From: Pelecanus crispus
Taxonomy: Eukaryota; Chordata; Aves; Pelecaniformes; Pelecanidae
Direction of reading: 5' to 3'
Length of the DNA: 64,000 bases
NCBI RefSeq assembly: GCF_030463565.1
Contig: NC_134656.1
Coordinates: forward strand, 3,396,501-3,460,500
Shown: positions 51,501-60,302 of the stretch, piece after piece
Layout: every line of letters starts with the position of its first letter
Numbering within the stretch: position 1 is the stretch's first letter
Notes under the pieces: generated by a model
The model's input: the letters and a program-made list of their open reading frames with translations, nothing else
Databases searched by the model: none
What the model was told of the DNA's origin: nothing
Translations under genes and position numbers: made by a program

Positions 51501-54500
51501 TACCTCTTAGTTGTGCTAAGTTGTGTTCATATTTTAAAACCAGATCCACTGCGGGGGGGCAAAAAAATCAGGTAAGCTGTCTTTCTGGTTTTGTGTATGT
51601 ATTACAACTACAGCGTAAAAAACATGTAATCCCTACTTTTTAATGACGGCTAATGGAATTTTCCGCTTTTTCTTTCTTTCACAATCAATAAAAATATTTT
51701 ACAGAAAGTGGTCATTGTGTCCTTAAATTTAATCGTGTACCTTCACATAGAGTTCAGCAAGGACTCGAAAAGCATTATGCTTTAGATAGCTTAAGACAAG
51801 TTGATAAATATGACTGGAGGGGGGAGGAGGGAGAGGACAATAAAACCCTGCCACTCCAGAAATCCTAGTTAGAAGATATTCCAGCTGTATCAACCAGTTC
51901 CATCAGGCACGTATGGATTATGAATTTCTCCTGTTTTCTGATGGACTGGATGTGGAACACAACTGAGGACTTCTGAACTGCGCTAGTACCTAGAAGATCT
52001 ACAAAAAACTTTGACAGGGGTGATTTAAAAACAGGAAAATGGAAGGTTATCCGTATTTATACTTAATTCATCTCAGACATTTATTACCAGATTTTATGTA
52101 TCAGTGGGCTCTTCTGCATTGTCTTTTTGCTATGGTTTACTGTATGTGAATTTACTTGGCTGTTTCACATACATACTTCACATTATTTAGGCTTTCATCT
52201 GTAGATCTCAAAGCACTTTGTAAAAAAACCAGTATAATCAGACTTAATTACCAACAGAAAGTGATTTTTTGAGGGATTTAGTGGCAACATTAGGAACGTA
52301 ACAAGTATCTTACATAGTTAAAATAAGTGAATTTTAATAAAACAGCCGTATATCAGCAAAGGATTCTACAAGTGTTGATCTATCTCTGTTGGTAGTTTAC
52401 AATTAGGAAGTGTGTTTTTTCTTAAAAGTATGAAGGCGTGAAATCTCATGCTGTTTAGAACGCTCTTAAAAATTGCTACAAATGGAACAAAATTTTAATT
52501 CTACTCTGAGTGGAGTTAGGCGTCTTCATCTCAGCAGATACCAAAGTAGCAGTAGGAGAAGAACTTGGCATTACAAACCTTATTTTCTATGCCAGCCAAT
52601 TGCATTCGGGAAGCGTACCCTAATGTGCCGCAGTGTTACGGTGCTGGGAGTGATCTATATCCCTGAATTAAGGGTGCACAAATTTGATGATAGTTGTCAG
52701 TTGCTCTCCTGATTAATTGGGACAAATATTTAAATGGTGTTGAGAAAATTTAAAGAATATCTTGAATTGGTCTCTGCCGTTTAAAAATGTACACCGTGGG
52801 TATGCTTAGTCCATTTCCATGGGTTTGTCATTGATGTACAGAAATTGGGCATATATCTTTAACAGTACAGGTAACTTCTTACCAGCTGCTGATGGCAGGG
52901 AAAGATGTGGCCTTTATAAGCATAAATATGGTAAAATTGATTTAATGAAAAAATGTATTTAAGGGTAAGGAGAACAAATATTCATCCAATACTAATATTT
53001 AGTATATCCTGTTTTAATGGCTTTAGTTACAGGATGTAACTCAATAAAATCAGCATGTGGACTTCAAATACATAATAGGATAATAACTATTTTATAAATA
53101 ATTTAGCACCGAAAGCCACTAACTCTGCTGATGCAGCCTGCAGCACTTTTAAAATGCTTGCTTGTGAAAGCCAGCCATTGAGCAATAGTTGGAGACTGCA
53201 GCCAACATTTTTGTTATTATCTAAAATTAGGCACTTAACCTAGTTATGGATATTGAAATAGAATGGGGCTGACCTTTGAAATGCTGGTCCAGCTGTATGC
53301 TTCCATTCAAAAGCAGCATTTAGTATTTGATCACTTTGAGTGAATGTAGAAGCCAGGTTAGGCATAAATTCTAATATTTGTGTAAAATTACAGTATCAAA
53401 ATTAAAATTTTAATAGATTCTATGATGACTATAAACATTAAATCATAACTAATGTTATTAACTTACTACTGGAATTTATTGTCTTGAAAGTGTATTAAAA
53501 TCTTACCGTTTTAATTGGTGACTTGATCTCTGTTTCTTACAGAGATTCAAAACTGATTTTTCAGTAATTGCTGTTTATTAGATACTCTGTCTGATGGATT
53601 TTTGAAAAGTGTTTATTTCAGTTATTCAGTGTTTGAGATTCATTGTGACTAACTGCATAAATCATAACTCTCTGCATAAAAGTAGATAACCAAAACATTA
53701 ACAACAGGAGAACAGCAAATGCCTACTAGGAGTTTTTGGATGAACACCAGTTTGTGAGATACTCTGCACTGGTCAACACCGACCAAATGTGGAGTCGTTA
53801 TTCATATACTGATAAAGAAAAAATAGAAAGCAAATTCACACACAGTGAACCATTTCTAACTAATGAGTCTATTCTGACTAAATGGTGAATGACATTTTTT
53901 TCCCAGTTAAGTTGTCTTTCTTTTGAACTATGCCTTCATCTTATATAGTATTATCATTTTATTTAAGGTAGTAAATTATTGTGAACGGAACTGCTAGAAT
54001 TGCTTGTAGGCTGTGGGTGCAAATGAGTATTTGGATAAGTCATGTATTTATGTGGTCCTTTTTGAATAATCTTAGATTCGCTGAAAATAATTACTTGTTT
54101 AGTTCCTGTCCTGCCTACTTCCATTGTACACCTCAGCATCCCTACTCCTCTTAAGGGACAAATTTGTGCACGTACTGAACTGTTGTCAAATCTTAGTTCT
54201 GGTAATATAGCTGGTTACTTTTCAGTATGTACTTATAATTTTTATAATTTTTTTTCTGCATATAAAAGAAGAATGTGAAAATTGGCAACTCTTACTAACA
54301 CAGAAATCTTGTACCTGGAGGAAAAAATTCTGGCACTGAATTTTAGATGTACAAGTAGGAAATAGTATGTACTACGAATTGAAAAATAAAAGATTATTTA
54401 AAACAGCATGTCCAATACCCTCTTAACCACAGAACTATGTAAAACTTGACCACTGTGAAATAATATAAATTCTATTCTGGATCTAGAATGCATTCTACAG

Positions 54501-57500
54501 AATAACTGTTTTCCAAAAAAATTCATTGAAATTTAATTATTCTTGTTTCTCAATATAATTATAATGAGAGCCATTCCTGATAGGAATCTCAAGCAAGTAT
54601 TTAAGATTGGCCTCAAATTTTCATTCTAATTTTGTCTGGTCTTTTAAAAAGACTATTTCTAGGGAGTAACCAGACTTTGCTGGTTTCTTCATTAAGTGAT
54701 TAAACCAGTTTCACTGTACTATTACCAGTTACAATCAGAAGAACACAGAATTTTGAGGGGCAGGTTCCTTCCCTCAGTTGTCCAGAGATCTCATAAAACT
54801 TTGACGTTAACTTATTTTATTTGAAAAATTACTGTCTTTGTCTTATTGTCTGTAGTTCATTATTTGGAAAATAAGGTTTATATGTGATAAGATTTGAGCG
54901 TAAGAAGTAGAAGCGTCGGTGATTTAGGAGGACATTCTGTGAACAAAAGTTATTGCTTAATGAAATATATAGCAAGTATTGAAGAGAAATAGTAAGTCTA
55001 AAACATAAAGCAGCTATGTTTTTAGTGTGTTATTTCACAAACTGCAAGTAATTCCTGCAGTATAGGCTTTCACTGAAGAAGAAATCTTGACTTAATTGGT
55101 TCTAATGCTTGGGCTTTCCCTTGGCATCAATTCAGCCAAGTTTTCATCTTGTACTTGTAGCTGAGTTTAGCTTAAGCTGTAAGACTGATGGTATCTTCTC
55201 ACTGACAAAACTTCACATTTAACCTAAAAATATGCTAAACACTTTTACTGATTTCTCAGCGTGAAGTTAGCAACCAAAGAACTTAGAAAAGGTGAAGTTT
55301 ATTAAACAGGACATAAATTTAGGAAAACAGCTGATGTAATTTTCTCATTAGATGGTAAATTTAAGAGGCCCCTTAAAACTCCAAATGCAGTTGTTTCAGT
55401 AAAGTAATGTATCTATGAATGCGGCTTGCTAATGGCATGTGTCTGCAACTGTGCGGTTTGGGGTTTTTGTTGGTATCAAAGAGTTCTCGGTGCTAATAAT
55501 TAGATATTTAAAAGTTGTTCCTTAATGAGCAGTTGGTTTGGTTCAATAAGGACAAAGAACATATATATCTATAAAACTCTTACTTACAGGATCATGAATA
55601 GAAGAAACAACGTAGGTCAGAGTCCTCGCCTTACCATTTAACCACAGTGAATATTATCTGTTACGTTACAGATTGGTTTGTGTTTCTATATTACTGCTTC
55701 CTAGCTGGATGCGAATAATAACTAATGGCACGCATGGGGGAAAGACAGTGGTCCTCAAATGAGGACCTTTGAAAAGTCATTAAATCCAGAAGTGAAAAAA
55801 GCTTCTCTTTATACTTATTTTCTACATTTGCCACCAACTGTGTGTTAAAGGATTCATTCCCTGCCCTTCATTCTGGACGCGTTCATCTTCCACAAGTGCT
55901 GGTGGGAACTGTAAAAGGAAGAAATACAATAATGTGAAACAGACCTACAGACCTTTGCATTTTTCCTCTTTATCGGAAACTTTCCCATCATTTTTAGATA
56001 TACTTCTCCAAGGATTCAAGTCTGAAGCTTTCACAAAGGAGTAGTTCTGCTCACGATGTTTTTTACTTCTAGAAGGGCCTATAGCATCAAACTGAATCCT
56101 GCAACAGAGGGTTAAGGTCACCTTGCCTCACCCAACCATTTTCTTGCAGAGAAGGCGAACGCACCCAGGGTCCCTTTCTCCCACATGCTAAACTTGTGTC
56201 TGCTTAAGCTCTCCTTTGCTTGTTCGGTATGTTGGTTATCAGCTTCCCTGCTTCTGTCACATTTTAAAATAATGTCTAGCTGGAAAAAACCAAACAAACA
56301 GGGAACGGGTTACAAGCTTTAATACTGTTTCCAAACACGGTTTGTCTCAGGTTATCTTTTTAGCAATTACTGGTATTTGTCTAACTTAGAGATAGACAAA
56401 ATATTTATAGGCTGGTGTCAATGTAGTCTTTAGTGCAGATCGTAACAGAAACGTAGTTAGGAAGTTTAGCCCAGGTATTCTCACTTTTCAGTATCTCTGT
56501 GTATACAACATAACTTGCAAACTCTTCAAAAGTAAATATATGATTTTTCGGGGGGGAGAGGTAGGGGTGGTTGAACAACAACAAAAATGATGTAACAATA
56601 CAAAAAAAATATAAAACTTTTCTTTGGTTTTGAACATTTGCAGAGACACTCTTTAATAATGATACATGTCGCCGCAATCTTTTAGTAAAAATATCAAGGA
56701 AGGAATTAAAACATTTCTTCACCTACTATATACAAATATATATGTTTACGGACTAATTAGAATTGCCAATAGGTCATCTAACGGAATTTAGAAAAACTGT
56801 TATCTTTATGACTTTTGTAGCTGCCACTATATAATATAGTAAGTTTCTACTGAAAGCATAATTAAAAATTAGTTTTTTACATATACAATCTTTGTGTTTC
56901 CTTTCAGGTCTTGAGTCATCTCGGCCAAATTTAATTCTTGGATTGGTTATCTGTCAGAAAGGGAAACGTGTTGCCACTGGCATGGAAACAGAAAAGATAG
57001 AGGAAAAGCGAAGCAGAATTCAAGCACATGAGGAAACCGAAACATCACTGTTCTCTAAAGGGCCACTAGCTGCTTCGCAAGAGAAGAAAACTCCGAAATA
57101 CACACTTTATTCCGGAGATTCAACCGTAAGTACAACACCACCTGGATCTCCTCCGCCTCCACCCCCACTTCCCATTCCAGACACCTCAGCAGTTACACCT
57201 TCAGTTTTAAAAATACTGTCCTCAATAAAAAGTGGAACCACAACTACTGTAACACCACCAATTTCAACTGCCACTTCTGCAAGCGTTACTGCTACGCATT
57301 CCTCATCGTCAAAAACTGCCACGCCTCTCGAGCACATCCTGCAGACACTTTTTGGAAAAAAGAAAACTTTTGAGCCTCTTGCTAAGGATTCTGAAACTGC
57401 CCAGTCTTCAAATCAGGAAGGTCAGGCTGCTGCTGATGGAGGAATGTCAGCTGTTCCTCTGTTAGATCCCATTGTGCAACAGTTTGGACAGATGTCAAAA

Positions 57501-60302
57501 GACAGAGCTATAGAAGAGGAGGAGGATGACAGACCATATGATCCTGAAGAAGAATATGGTCCGGAGAAAGCTTTTGAAATGCAGACCGGTGAAAGTGAAA
57601 AACGATATAATGTGGAAAAGCCATCTAATACAGCAGAACTAGAGGATGAGGCCTACGATCCAGAAGATGAAACTATCTTGGAAGAAGCAAAAGTTACTGT
57701 TGATGATTTACCTAACAAAATGTATACAGACACTAAAAGCAATTCTTTGGAAACATCTGCTTCATATGTGCCTGATTTATCTGCATCCTCATCCTTGGTA
57801 GAACAGCAAAAAATGTTGGAGGAATTAAACAAACAAATAGAAGAACAGAAAAGACAACTTGAGGAACAAGAAGAAGCCCTCAGGCAACAAAGAGCAGCTG
57901 TTGGTGTTTCCATGGCTCATTTTTCAGTGTCTGATGCTTTAATGTCACCACCGCCAAAATCCTCCCTAATGAAGACTGAATTATTCCATCAGGACCAGCA
58001 AGCTACACAAAAAGTAGATTTACCTTCATCTTTAAATCAGCAAGCACAAGTTTTAAACCAGGGCTGTGACCCAAGGCAGAATAGAGATCCTCGACAAGCT
58101 AGAAGAATGGCGACAGAGACTAACGACAATGTTGATTCTCGAATAAAGGCACAGGTGGTACAGAATGAGCTATCCACAAGAGAAATCGCTCCAGCAAGCT
58201 TTCCAAATGCTTTGCAGACTTCACTTGGTAAGGAAGATAAAGCTCCCATTTGTGCTACTCAGCCTGGTTTTAGTGGCGATAATTGGGTTTCAAGTGAAAA
58301 GGCTTCTGCGGTGTCCCAGAAAGAGGCATCTAATAGCAAATTTGAAAACACTGTTCAAGTTAATTTGGAAAACGTGAGCCAAACTGCTTCTGGAGAACCT
58401 TCTTCATCCAAACCTTTACGTAAAGTGCTGCTTCCAACACCTCCAAGTACATCTTTTCAGCCTAATTTCTCCACATCAAATGACAGTCAGTCTTTGCAAG
58501 ATATGCATAAAGTATCATGGTCAGATGAGTCAAAGGAAGTAATGGGAAGGGATTCTTTTTCAAATACAATGTTTGCTTCTCAGGAAAAGGCAGCTGGTCA
58601 CTTTGAACCAGAGAGGGGTCTTTCATCAGTGCAATATGACGAACAAAGAAATCCTCAGTCTCATCAATTTGTAGAACAAACTGAGTCTCCATCAGTTCAG
58701 AGTGAGGGCGGACCTCCCCCACAGCACTTTGAAGAAAACAGAGCTGGACCTCCATTTTCTTTGTCTGGGCAGAAAGGAGGGCCTCCACCACCACTGATGC
58801 TCAATGCACCTGGAGGACCTCATGGACCTAACTTTAGAGGACCGGCACCACAGTTCTCTGAAGAGCACGGTTCTCCAAATAATGATGGGCAAAGAGGACC
58901 TCCACCTGGAAGATTTGGAGGTCAAAAGGGTCCCATTCCTTCCTTATTTTCTACACAGCACGGACCACCGTCTCTTTTTGGTGATAATAGGGGCCCTGCC
59001 CCTTCTTATCATGGTGTTCCAAGAGGAATGTCACCATCTCAGTTTGAAGATCGTCGGGAACCTCACATGGAACAAAGGGAATTCTCAGATTCCCAATATA
59101 ATGAAATGATTAGGCCTCCAGGACAGTTCGAAGGACCAGATCCACCTCAGTTTATGGGAAACAGAGGACCTTCACCATTTCCTTTTGGAGGTCAAAGACG
59201 ACCCCCACCAGCTCAGTTTAAAGGGCAGAGAGGAGGCCCTCAGTTTGGAGGGCCAAGAGGTCCAGCCCCGAGTCATTTTGGGGGACCAAGAGGGCCTCAC
59301 CCAAATCAATTTGAAGGGCAGAGAGGTCCAGGTCCAAATCATATACCTGGACCAAGAGGACTTTTGCCACAGCCATTTGAAGAACGGAGAGGGAGTCCAC
59401 CACCCAGATTTGCCAACCAGAGAGGTCCAGCACCACTTCAGTTTGGAGGGCCAAGAGGAGCCACGCCTGCACTGTTTCCAGAAGAAAATGAACCTCCCCC
59501 TTCTAGATTTCATTTCCAAGGTCAGTCACCACAAGGTATGAAGCAAACCCCAAGACCGCTCCTGGACCTTCCAAGCCATCCACCACCCCACAGAAAAGAG
59601 ATGTGGGAGGAAACTGGACCATCTGCATCTCTTTCCAATATTTCTGGACAGGGATCTGAGTCGGAAGGACAGTGGTCAGCATCTGACTTCCGAGAAGGCA
59701 AAAATCCTGAATTTAGAGGCCAGACATTTGAAGGGAGACAGAGAGAGAGATACGAGGGAGGAAATAAAGACAAGGGTTTAGATCAGCCAGAGCCTCAGCA
59801 AGCAGATAATCGCCAAGGCAGACCCTTTGAGGAAAGACGAAGGGATCGAGAACACGGCAGACCTTGGGAAAGAGACCGTGGCAGAAACTGGAATAGAGAC
59901 AGGGACTGGGAGAGACACAGAGACAAGGAATGGGATAAAAATAGAGACAGAAACCAAAACAAAGATAGAGAGAAGGATTCAGAGCGGGCTAAAGAATGGG
60001 AAAGAAACAGAGACCGAGAGAGAGCAAGAACCAGAGAGAGAGACTCCTACAGAAGACGCGATAGAGAACGATCAAGAAGCAGAGATAGAGATCGCGACAG
60101 AGAGAAAGACAGGGACCGGGATCGAAGCAGGGAAAAAGACAGAGATCGAGAGAGAGATCGAGATCGTGAAAGAGAAAGAGGAAAAGATCGCAAAGATCGG
60201 AGTAAGAGTAGAGAAATTGGTAAAGAGATGAAGCCAGAAACACCGAAGGAAACTCAGAAACCAGCAGAAACAGAGGCTTCATCTTCCACTAATCAGTCAT
60301 AG
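18317..60302 (+). CDS. DIDO1: DIDO1, death inducer-obliterator 1 (full-length, DIDO3-like form; 17 coding exons)
   Basis: Coding runs from ATG 18340 to TAG 60300-60302 over 17 exons, 7503 nt, 2500 residues. Human full-length DIDO1 is about 2240, and 162 residues of the difference are an N-terminal extension. All introns are GT-AG and every phase joins correctly. Domains: helix-prone N-terminus 1-20; Arg/Lys-rich region from 180; poly-Glu 309-322; PHD finger 455-504 (ligands C456, C458, C470, C473, H478, C481, C501, C504; W476 in the methyl-lysine cage region); C581/C586/C597/C601 motif; TFIIS central domain about 850-959; SPOC about 1243-1387; Pro-rich 1447-1462; coiled coil 1666-1701; RGP repeats about 1965-2241; Arg/Asp/Glu repeats about 2341-2477. 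From the family: a nuclear protein whose PHD finger reads H3K4me3 and whose SPOC domain belongs to a phospho-CTD-binding group, linking chromatin to RNA polymerase II elongation and RNA processing. The start codon is the main uncertainty. Confidence 0.96.
18505..20163 (+). other. DIDO1: DIDO1 intron 2
   Basis: GTATTC donor to a T-rich tract and CCACCAG acceptor. No exon or element seen inside. Confidence 0.8.
20164..20365 (+). CDS. DIDO1: DIDO1 exon 3 (residues 56-122 plus first base of codon 123)
   Basis: It has a long poly-T/C acceptor ending CAG at 20161-20163 and the donor GTAAAG at 20366. The 202-nt exon starts in phase 0 and ends with one base. It encodes a Ser/Gly/Glu-rich, probably disordered stretch with no known domain. 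It belongs to the N-terminal extension. Confidence 0.75.
20366..22572 (+). other. DIDO1: DIDO1 intron 3
   Basis: Non-coding. It holds two C-rich runs (about 21564-21580 and 21731-21763) and a TG microsatellite at 21627-21641. Confidence 0.8.
21731..21763. repeat. C-rich run including 21 consecutive C
   Basis: CCCC-AA followed by 21 C (21737-21757) and a short interrupted C tail. It is an unstable homopolymer in intron 3. Confidence 0.85.
22573..22683 (+). CDS. DIDO1: DIDO1 exon 4 (residues 123-159 plus first base of 160)
   Basis: Acceptor TTTTTTTCAG at 22563-22572, donor GTAAGA at 22684. It is 111 nt and phase-preserving, so it could be skipped without a frameshift. Two internal Mets, M134 (ATG 22605-22607) and M154 (ATG 22665-22667), have strong Kozak contexts (purine at -3, G at +4). 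They are the best alternatives to ATG 18340 as translation start. Confidence 0.75.
22963..23878 (+). CDS. DIDO1: DIDO1 exon 5 (residues 160-464 plus two bases of 465; start of PHD finger)
   Basis: 916 nt, acceptor TTTTTAG at 22956-22962, donor GTAGGC at 23879. From L163 onward the protein matches the start of human DIDO1 almost residue for residue, but the human initiator Met aligns with this TTG-encoded Leu. It carries a Gln-rich patch, a basic cluster around RSGRQPKR, a 14-residue Glu run (23409-23450) followed by Ser/Asp pairs, and the first PHD ligands in YCICR. Confidence 0.97.
23409..23450 (+). repeat. DIDO1: GAG/GAA trinucleotide tract encoding 14 Glu
   Basis: 42 nt of mixed GAG and GAA codons in exon 5 (residues 309-322). 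The acidic run is longer than in the human protein as I remember it, so it is a likely site of length variation. Confidence 0.85.
24201..24519 (+). CDS. DIDO1: DIDO1 exon 6 (residues 465-571; rest of the PHD finger)
   Basis: Acceptor TTCTTTTCAG at 24191-24200, donor GTAAGT at 24520. It supplies the remaining PHD ligands (C470, C473, H478, C481, C501, C504) and W476. It also carries the very conserved segment after the finger that includes IGTIEQKS and GIKGRIEKAAN. Confidence 0.98.
24520..27495 (+). other. DIDO1: DIDO1 intron 6
   Basis: Non-coding 3.0 kb. One 14-bp direct repeat (TGAGCTTAATGTAT at 25550 and 25578) is visible. I see nothing else to report. Confidence 0.8.
27496..27708 (+). CDS. 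DIDO1: DIDO1 exon 7 (residues 572-642; Cys-rich motif)
   Basis: Acceptor CTATAG ends at 27495, donor GTAAGC at 27709. 213 nt, phase 0 to 0. It encodes a compact C-x4-C-x10-C-x3-C pattern (C581, C586, C597, C601), probably a small metal-binding fold, followed by a Lys/Pro-rich linker. Confidence 0.97.
27991..28084. repeat. Imperfect direct duplication, about 30 bp units
   Basis: Two near-identical copies, 27991-28020 and 28052-28084, share TATTTTAATT, TTCCAAATTAATTT and TACCT. They are separated by an A-rich spacer. It looks like a local AT-rich duplication inside intron 7. Confidence 0.6.
28500..28725 (+). CDS. DIDO1: DIDO1 exon 8 (residues 643-717 plus one base)
   Basis: Acceptor CCTACAG ends at 28499, donor GTATGT at 28726. 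It encodes the conserved peptide TPSWASDHNYNAVKPE. The last base, T, combines with CT from exon 9 to make Ser718. The donor leads into an open read-through (see the short isoform). Confidence 0.97.
28500..28775 (+). CDS. DIDO1: Alternative 3' end of exon 8: short DIO-1-like isoform
   Basis: If the donor at 28726 is not used, the frame continues for 16 codons (first residues CMYRIG) to a stop ending at 28775. The product would be 733 residues, or 571 counted from the position of the human start. That is close to the roughly 560-residue human short isoform, which also diverges here. It would keep the PHD finger but lose the TFIIS-like and SPOC domains. AATAAA at 29776-29781 is the first good poly(A) signal downstream. 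Confidence 0.55.
   Translation, partial: AGIKPLPSQKRPFPEKREVNMKKTVLTTPKTEANTQPIAKEPAAENSTPSWASDHNYNAVKPERTAAISSSLLFKCMYRIGIFLNNHLHFL
29379..29394. repeat. Poly-C run (16 C)
   Basis: Sixteen C, followed after TTTCCT by another C run. It is an unstable tract in intron 8. Confidence 0.85.
29776..29781 (+). terminator. DIDO1: Poly(A) signal AATAAA (candidate for short isoform)
   Basis: The first canonical hexamer I see after the exon 8 read-through stop, about 1.0 kb downstream. The region after it is moderately U/G-rich. Use is inferred. Confidence 0.4.
37523..37540 (+). repeat. G-rich tract, potential G-quadruplex
   Basis: Three uninterrupted G runs of 6, 5 and 5 separated by single T. It could fold into an intramolecular quadruplex in the nascent DIDO1 RNA, because the G strand is the sense strand. 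Confidence 0.5.
42451..42898 (+). CDS. DIDO1: DIDO1 exon 9 (residues 718-866 plus two bases of 867)
   Basis: Acceptor CTTTTAACAG at 42441-42450, donor GTGGGA at 42899 (weaker than the others). A long Ser/Lys/Pro-rich disordered linker is followed by QIRQNIRRSLKEILWKR (851-867), the first helix of the TFIIS-type central domain. Confidence 0.97.
43854..44013 (+). CDS. DIDO1: DIDO1 exon 10 (residues 867-920; TFIIS central domain)
   Basis: Acceptor TTTTTAACAG ends at 43853, donor GTTTGG at 44014. It contains the hallmark YKSKYRSIMFNLKDPKN of TFIIS central-domain proteins, the surface that contacts RNA polymerase II in TFIIS. The equivalence for DIDO1 is family knowledge. Confidence 0.98.
44709..44825 (+). 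CDS. DIDO1: DIDO1 exon 11 (residues 921-959; end of TFIIS domain)
   Basis: Acceptor GTTTTCAG ends at 44708, donor GTAAGT at 44826. 117 nt, phase 0 to 0. It encodes GLFHRVLREEIS and the MKPEELLSKEL helix that closes the domain. Confidence 0.98.
45055..45162 (+). CDS. DIDO1: DIDO1 exon 12 (residues 960-995)
   Basis: Acceptor TTCTTTCAG ends at 45054, donor GTAAGT at 45163. 108 nt, in phase. It encodes a charged linker ending in EDSPPVSDSD, a likely phosphorylated acidic/Ser motif. Confidence 0.96.
45623..45758 (+). CDS. DIDO1: DIDO1 exon 13 (residues 996-1040 plus one base)
   Basis: Acceptor CTTTTAG ends at 45622, donor GTATCT at 45759. It contains the near-invariant peptide SMLKDTTSQHRAHLFDLNC, which follows the TFIIS domain in DIDO1 and marks this paralogue clearly. 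Confidence 0.98.
45887..46433 (+). CDS. DIDO1: DIDO1 exon 14 (residues 1041-1222 plus two bases of 1223)
   Basis: Acceptor TTTATAG ends at 45886, donor GTGCGT at 46434. It encodes a disordered Ser/Pro/Glu/Ala-rich region with the conserved islands VVTTVTVSGRDPRTA and SPDPRYL. The frame stays open into the intron to 46554 if the donor is missed, giving a 40-residue novel tail. Confidence 0.96.
47315..47468 (+). CDS. DIDO1: DIDO1 exon 15 (residues 1223-1274; start of SPOC)
   Basis: Acceptor TTTTGCAG ends at 47314, donor GTTAGC at 47469. It encodes a short acidic/Ser lead-in, then LFLSRLNTIWKGFINMQSVA, the start of the SPOC beta barrel. Confidence 0.98.
48509..48598 (+). CDS. DIDO1: DIDO1 exon 16 (residues 1275-1304; SPOC)
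   Basis: Acceptor TTGTTTAG ends at 48508, donor GTATTC at 48599. 90 nt, in phase. It encodes DLPDTIHIGGRISPKTVWDY, the central SPOC strand and helix. Confidence 0.98.
49277..49472 (+). CDS. DIDO1: DIDO1 exon 17 (residues 1305-1369 plus one base; SPOC)
   Basis: Acceptor GTATTACAG ends at 49276, donor GTAAGC at 49473. It encodes SYFSSRGRFGVVANNNRHVK and KDLYLIPL, the most conserved SPOC segment. That includes Arg and Lys residues of the type used to bind phosphoserine in this family. Confidence 0.98.
49277..49504 (+). CDS. DIDO1: Alternative 3' end of exon 17: medium DIDO2-like isoform
   Basis: Read-through at the 49473 donor adds GKHKTGEVKC to Pro1369 and then stops (TAG 49502-49504). The product would be 1379 residues, or about 1217 from the human start position, close to the 1189-residue human medium isoform. 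It would keep nearly all of the SPOC domain and drop the whole low-complexity C-terminal half. Intronic poly(A) signals follow at 49568, 50497 and 51687. Confidence 0.5.
   Translation, partial: ELCLIRFHPATEEEEVAYISLYSYFSSRGRFGVVANNNRHVKDLYLIPLSTKDPIPSKLLPFEGPGKHKTGEVKC
49568..49573 (+). terminator. DIDO1: Poly(A) signal variant ATTAAA
   Basis: 64 bases after the exon 17 read-through stop. It is the nearest possible end for the medium isoform, though a very short 3' UTR would result. Confidence 0.3.
49781..49885 (+). CDS. DIDO1: Candidate DIDO1 cassette exon (35 residues)
   Basis: A 105-nt segment is flanked by a C/T-rich tract ending CTTCAG (49775-49780) and a donor AAAG/GTAGTA (GT at 49886-49887). 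Exon 17 leaves one base and exon 18 expects one. Inclusion keeps the frame and has no stop, adding 35 residues between Pro1369 and Gly1370, right at the end of SPOC. The insert contains LQAIRHHLNQAGN and VEVYEDK and looks like ordinary protein sequence. I do not know this exon from mammalian DIDO1. RNA support is required. Confidence 0.4.
51687..51692 (+). terminator. DIDO1: Intronic poly(A) signal AATAAA with GU-rich downstream element
   Basis: AATAAA is followed after about 17 bases by a CA-type cleavage position and then GTGGTCATTGTGT, a good downstream element. It is the best candidate end for the medium isoform. Another AATAAA lies at 50497-50502. Confidence 0.45.
56908..60302 (+). CDS. 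DIDO1: DIDO1 last exon 18 (residues 1370-2500)
   Basis: Acceptor TTTCAG ends at 56907. The exon stays open for 1131 codons to TAG at 60300. It completes SPOC (LGLVICQK to 1387) and then carries: Pro-rich TPPGSPPPPPPLPIP (from about 1446); PLEHILQTLFGKKK (about 1509); two copies of a YDPE(E/D)E acidic motif (about 1580 and 1620); a Glu/Gln coiled coil (1666-1701) followed by SVSDALMSPPPKSS; some 15 degenerate units of the RGPxPxxFGGQ type; and an Arg-Asp/Arg-Glu C-terminus like those of SR-related splicing factors. This single exon distinguishes the DIDO3 form. Frames on the minus strand here mirror its repeats. Confidence 0.98.
58690..59520 (+). repeat. DIDO1: Degenerate RGP/FGGQ coding repeat array
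   Basis: About 15 units averaging 13-16 codons, each with a Gly-Pro core such as QRGPPPxxFGGQ or PRGPxPxHFGG. It corresponds to residues about 1965-2241. The array is imperfect at DNA level, so it is old rather than a recent expansion. It encodes a disordered, Arg/Gly/Pro/Phe-rich segment of a kind often prone to condensation (inference). Confidence 0.8.
59820..60230 (+). repeat. DIDO1: Arg-Asp/Arg-Glu low-complexity coding tract
   Basis: AGAGAC/GAGAGA-rich codons encode alternating Arg with Asp or Glu (RDRDRE type), residues about 2341-2477. It is typical of spliceosome-associated mixed-charge domains and promotes nuclear speckle localisation in other proteins. Confidence 0.85.

Larger units (their letters stand above)
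49473..56907 (+). other. DIDO1: DIDO1 intron 17 (7.4 kb)
   Basis: Its first part may serve as the 3' UTR of the medium isoform. It contains a phase-compatible exon-like segment at 49781-49885 and three poly(A) hexamers. The remainder is AT-rich without recognisable exons or repeats. Short unassigned frames at 51160-51575 and 52473-52712 look random. Confidence 0.8.

Noticed and set aside
51160..51575. 110-codon frame in intron 17 ending at a GTAAGC-like donor (51572)
   Set aside because: It starts at a non-ATG codon, has no convincing acceptor and no recognisable domain. It lies next to the likely intronic poly(A) site, so it is better explained as 3' UTR or intron.
57107..60282. Minus-strand frames of 70-115 codons inside the last DIDO1 exon
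   Set aside because: They are reverse shadows of the low-complexity coding repeats, and the plus strand is clearly the real gene.
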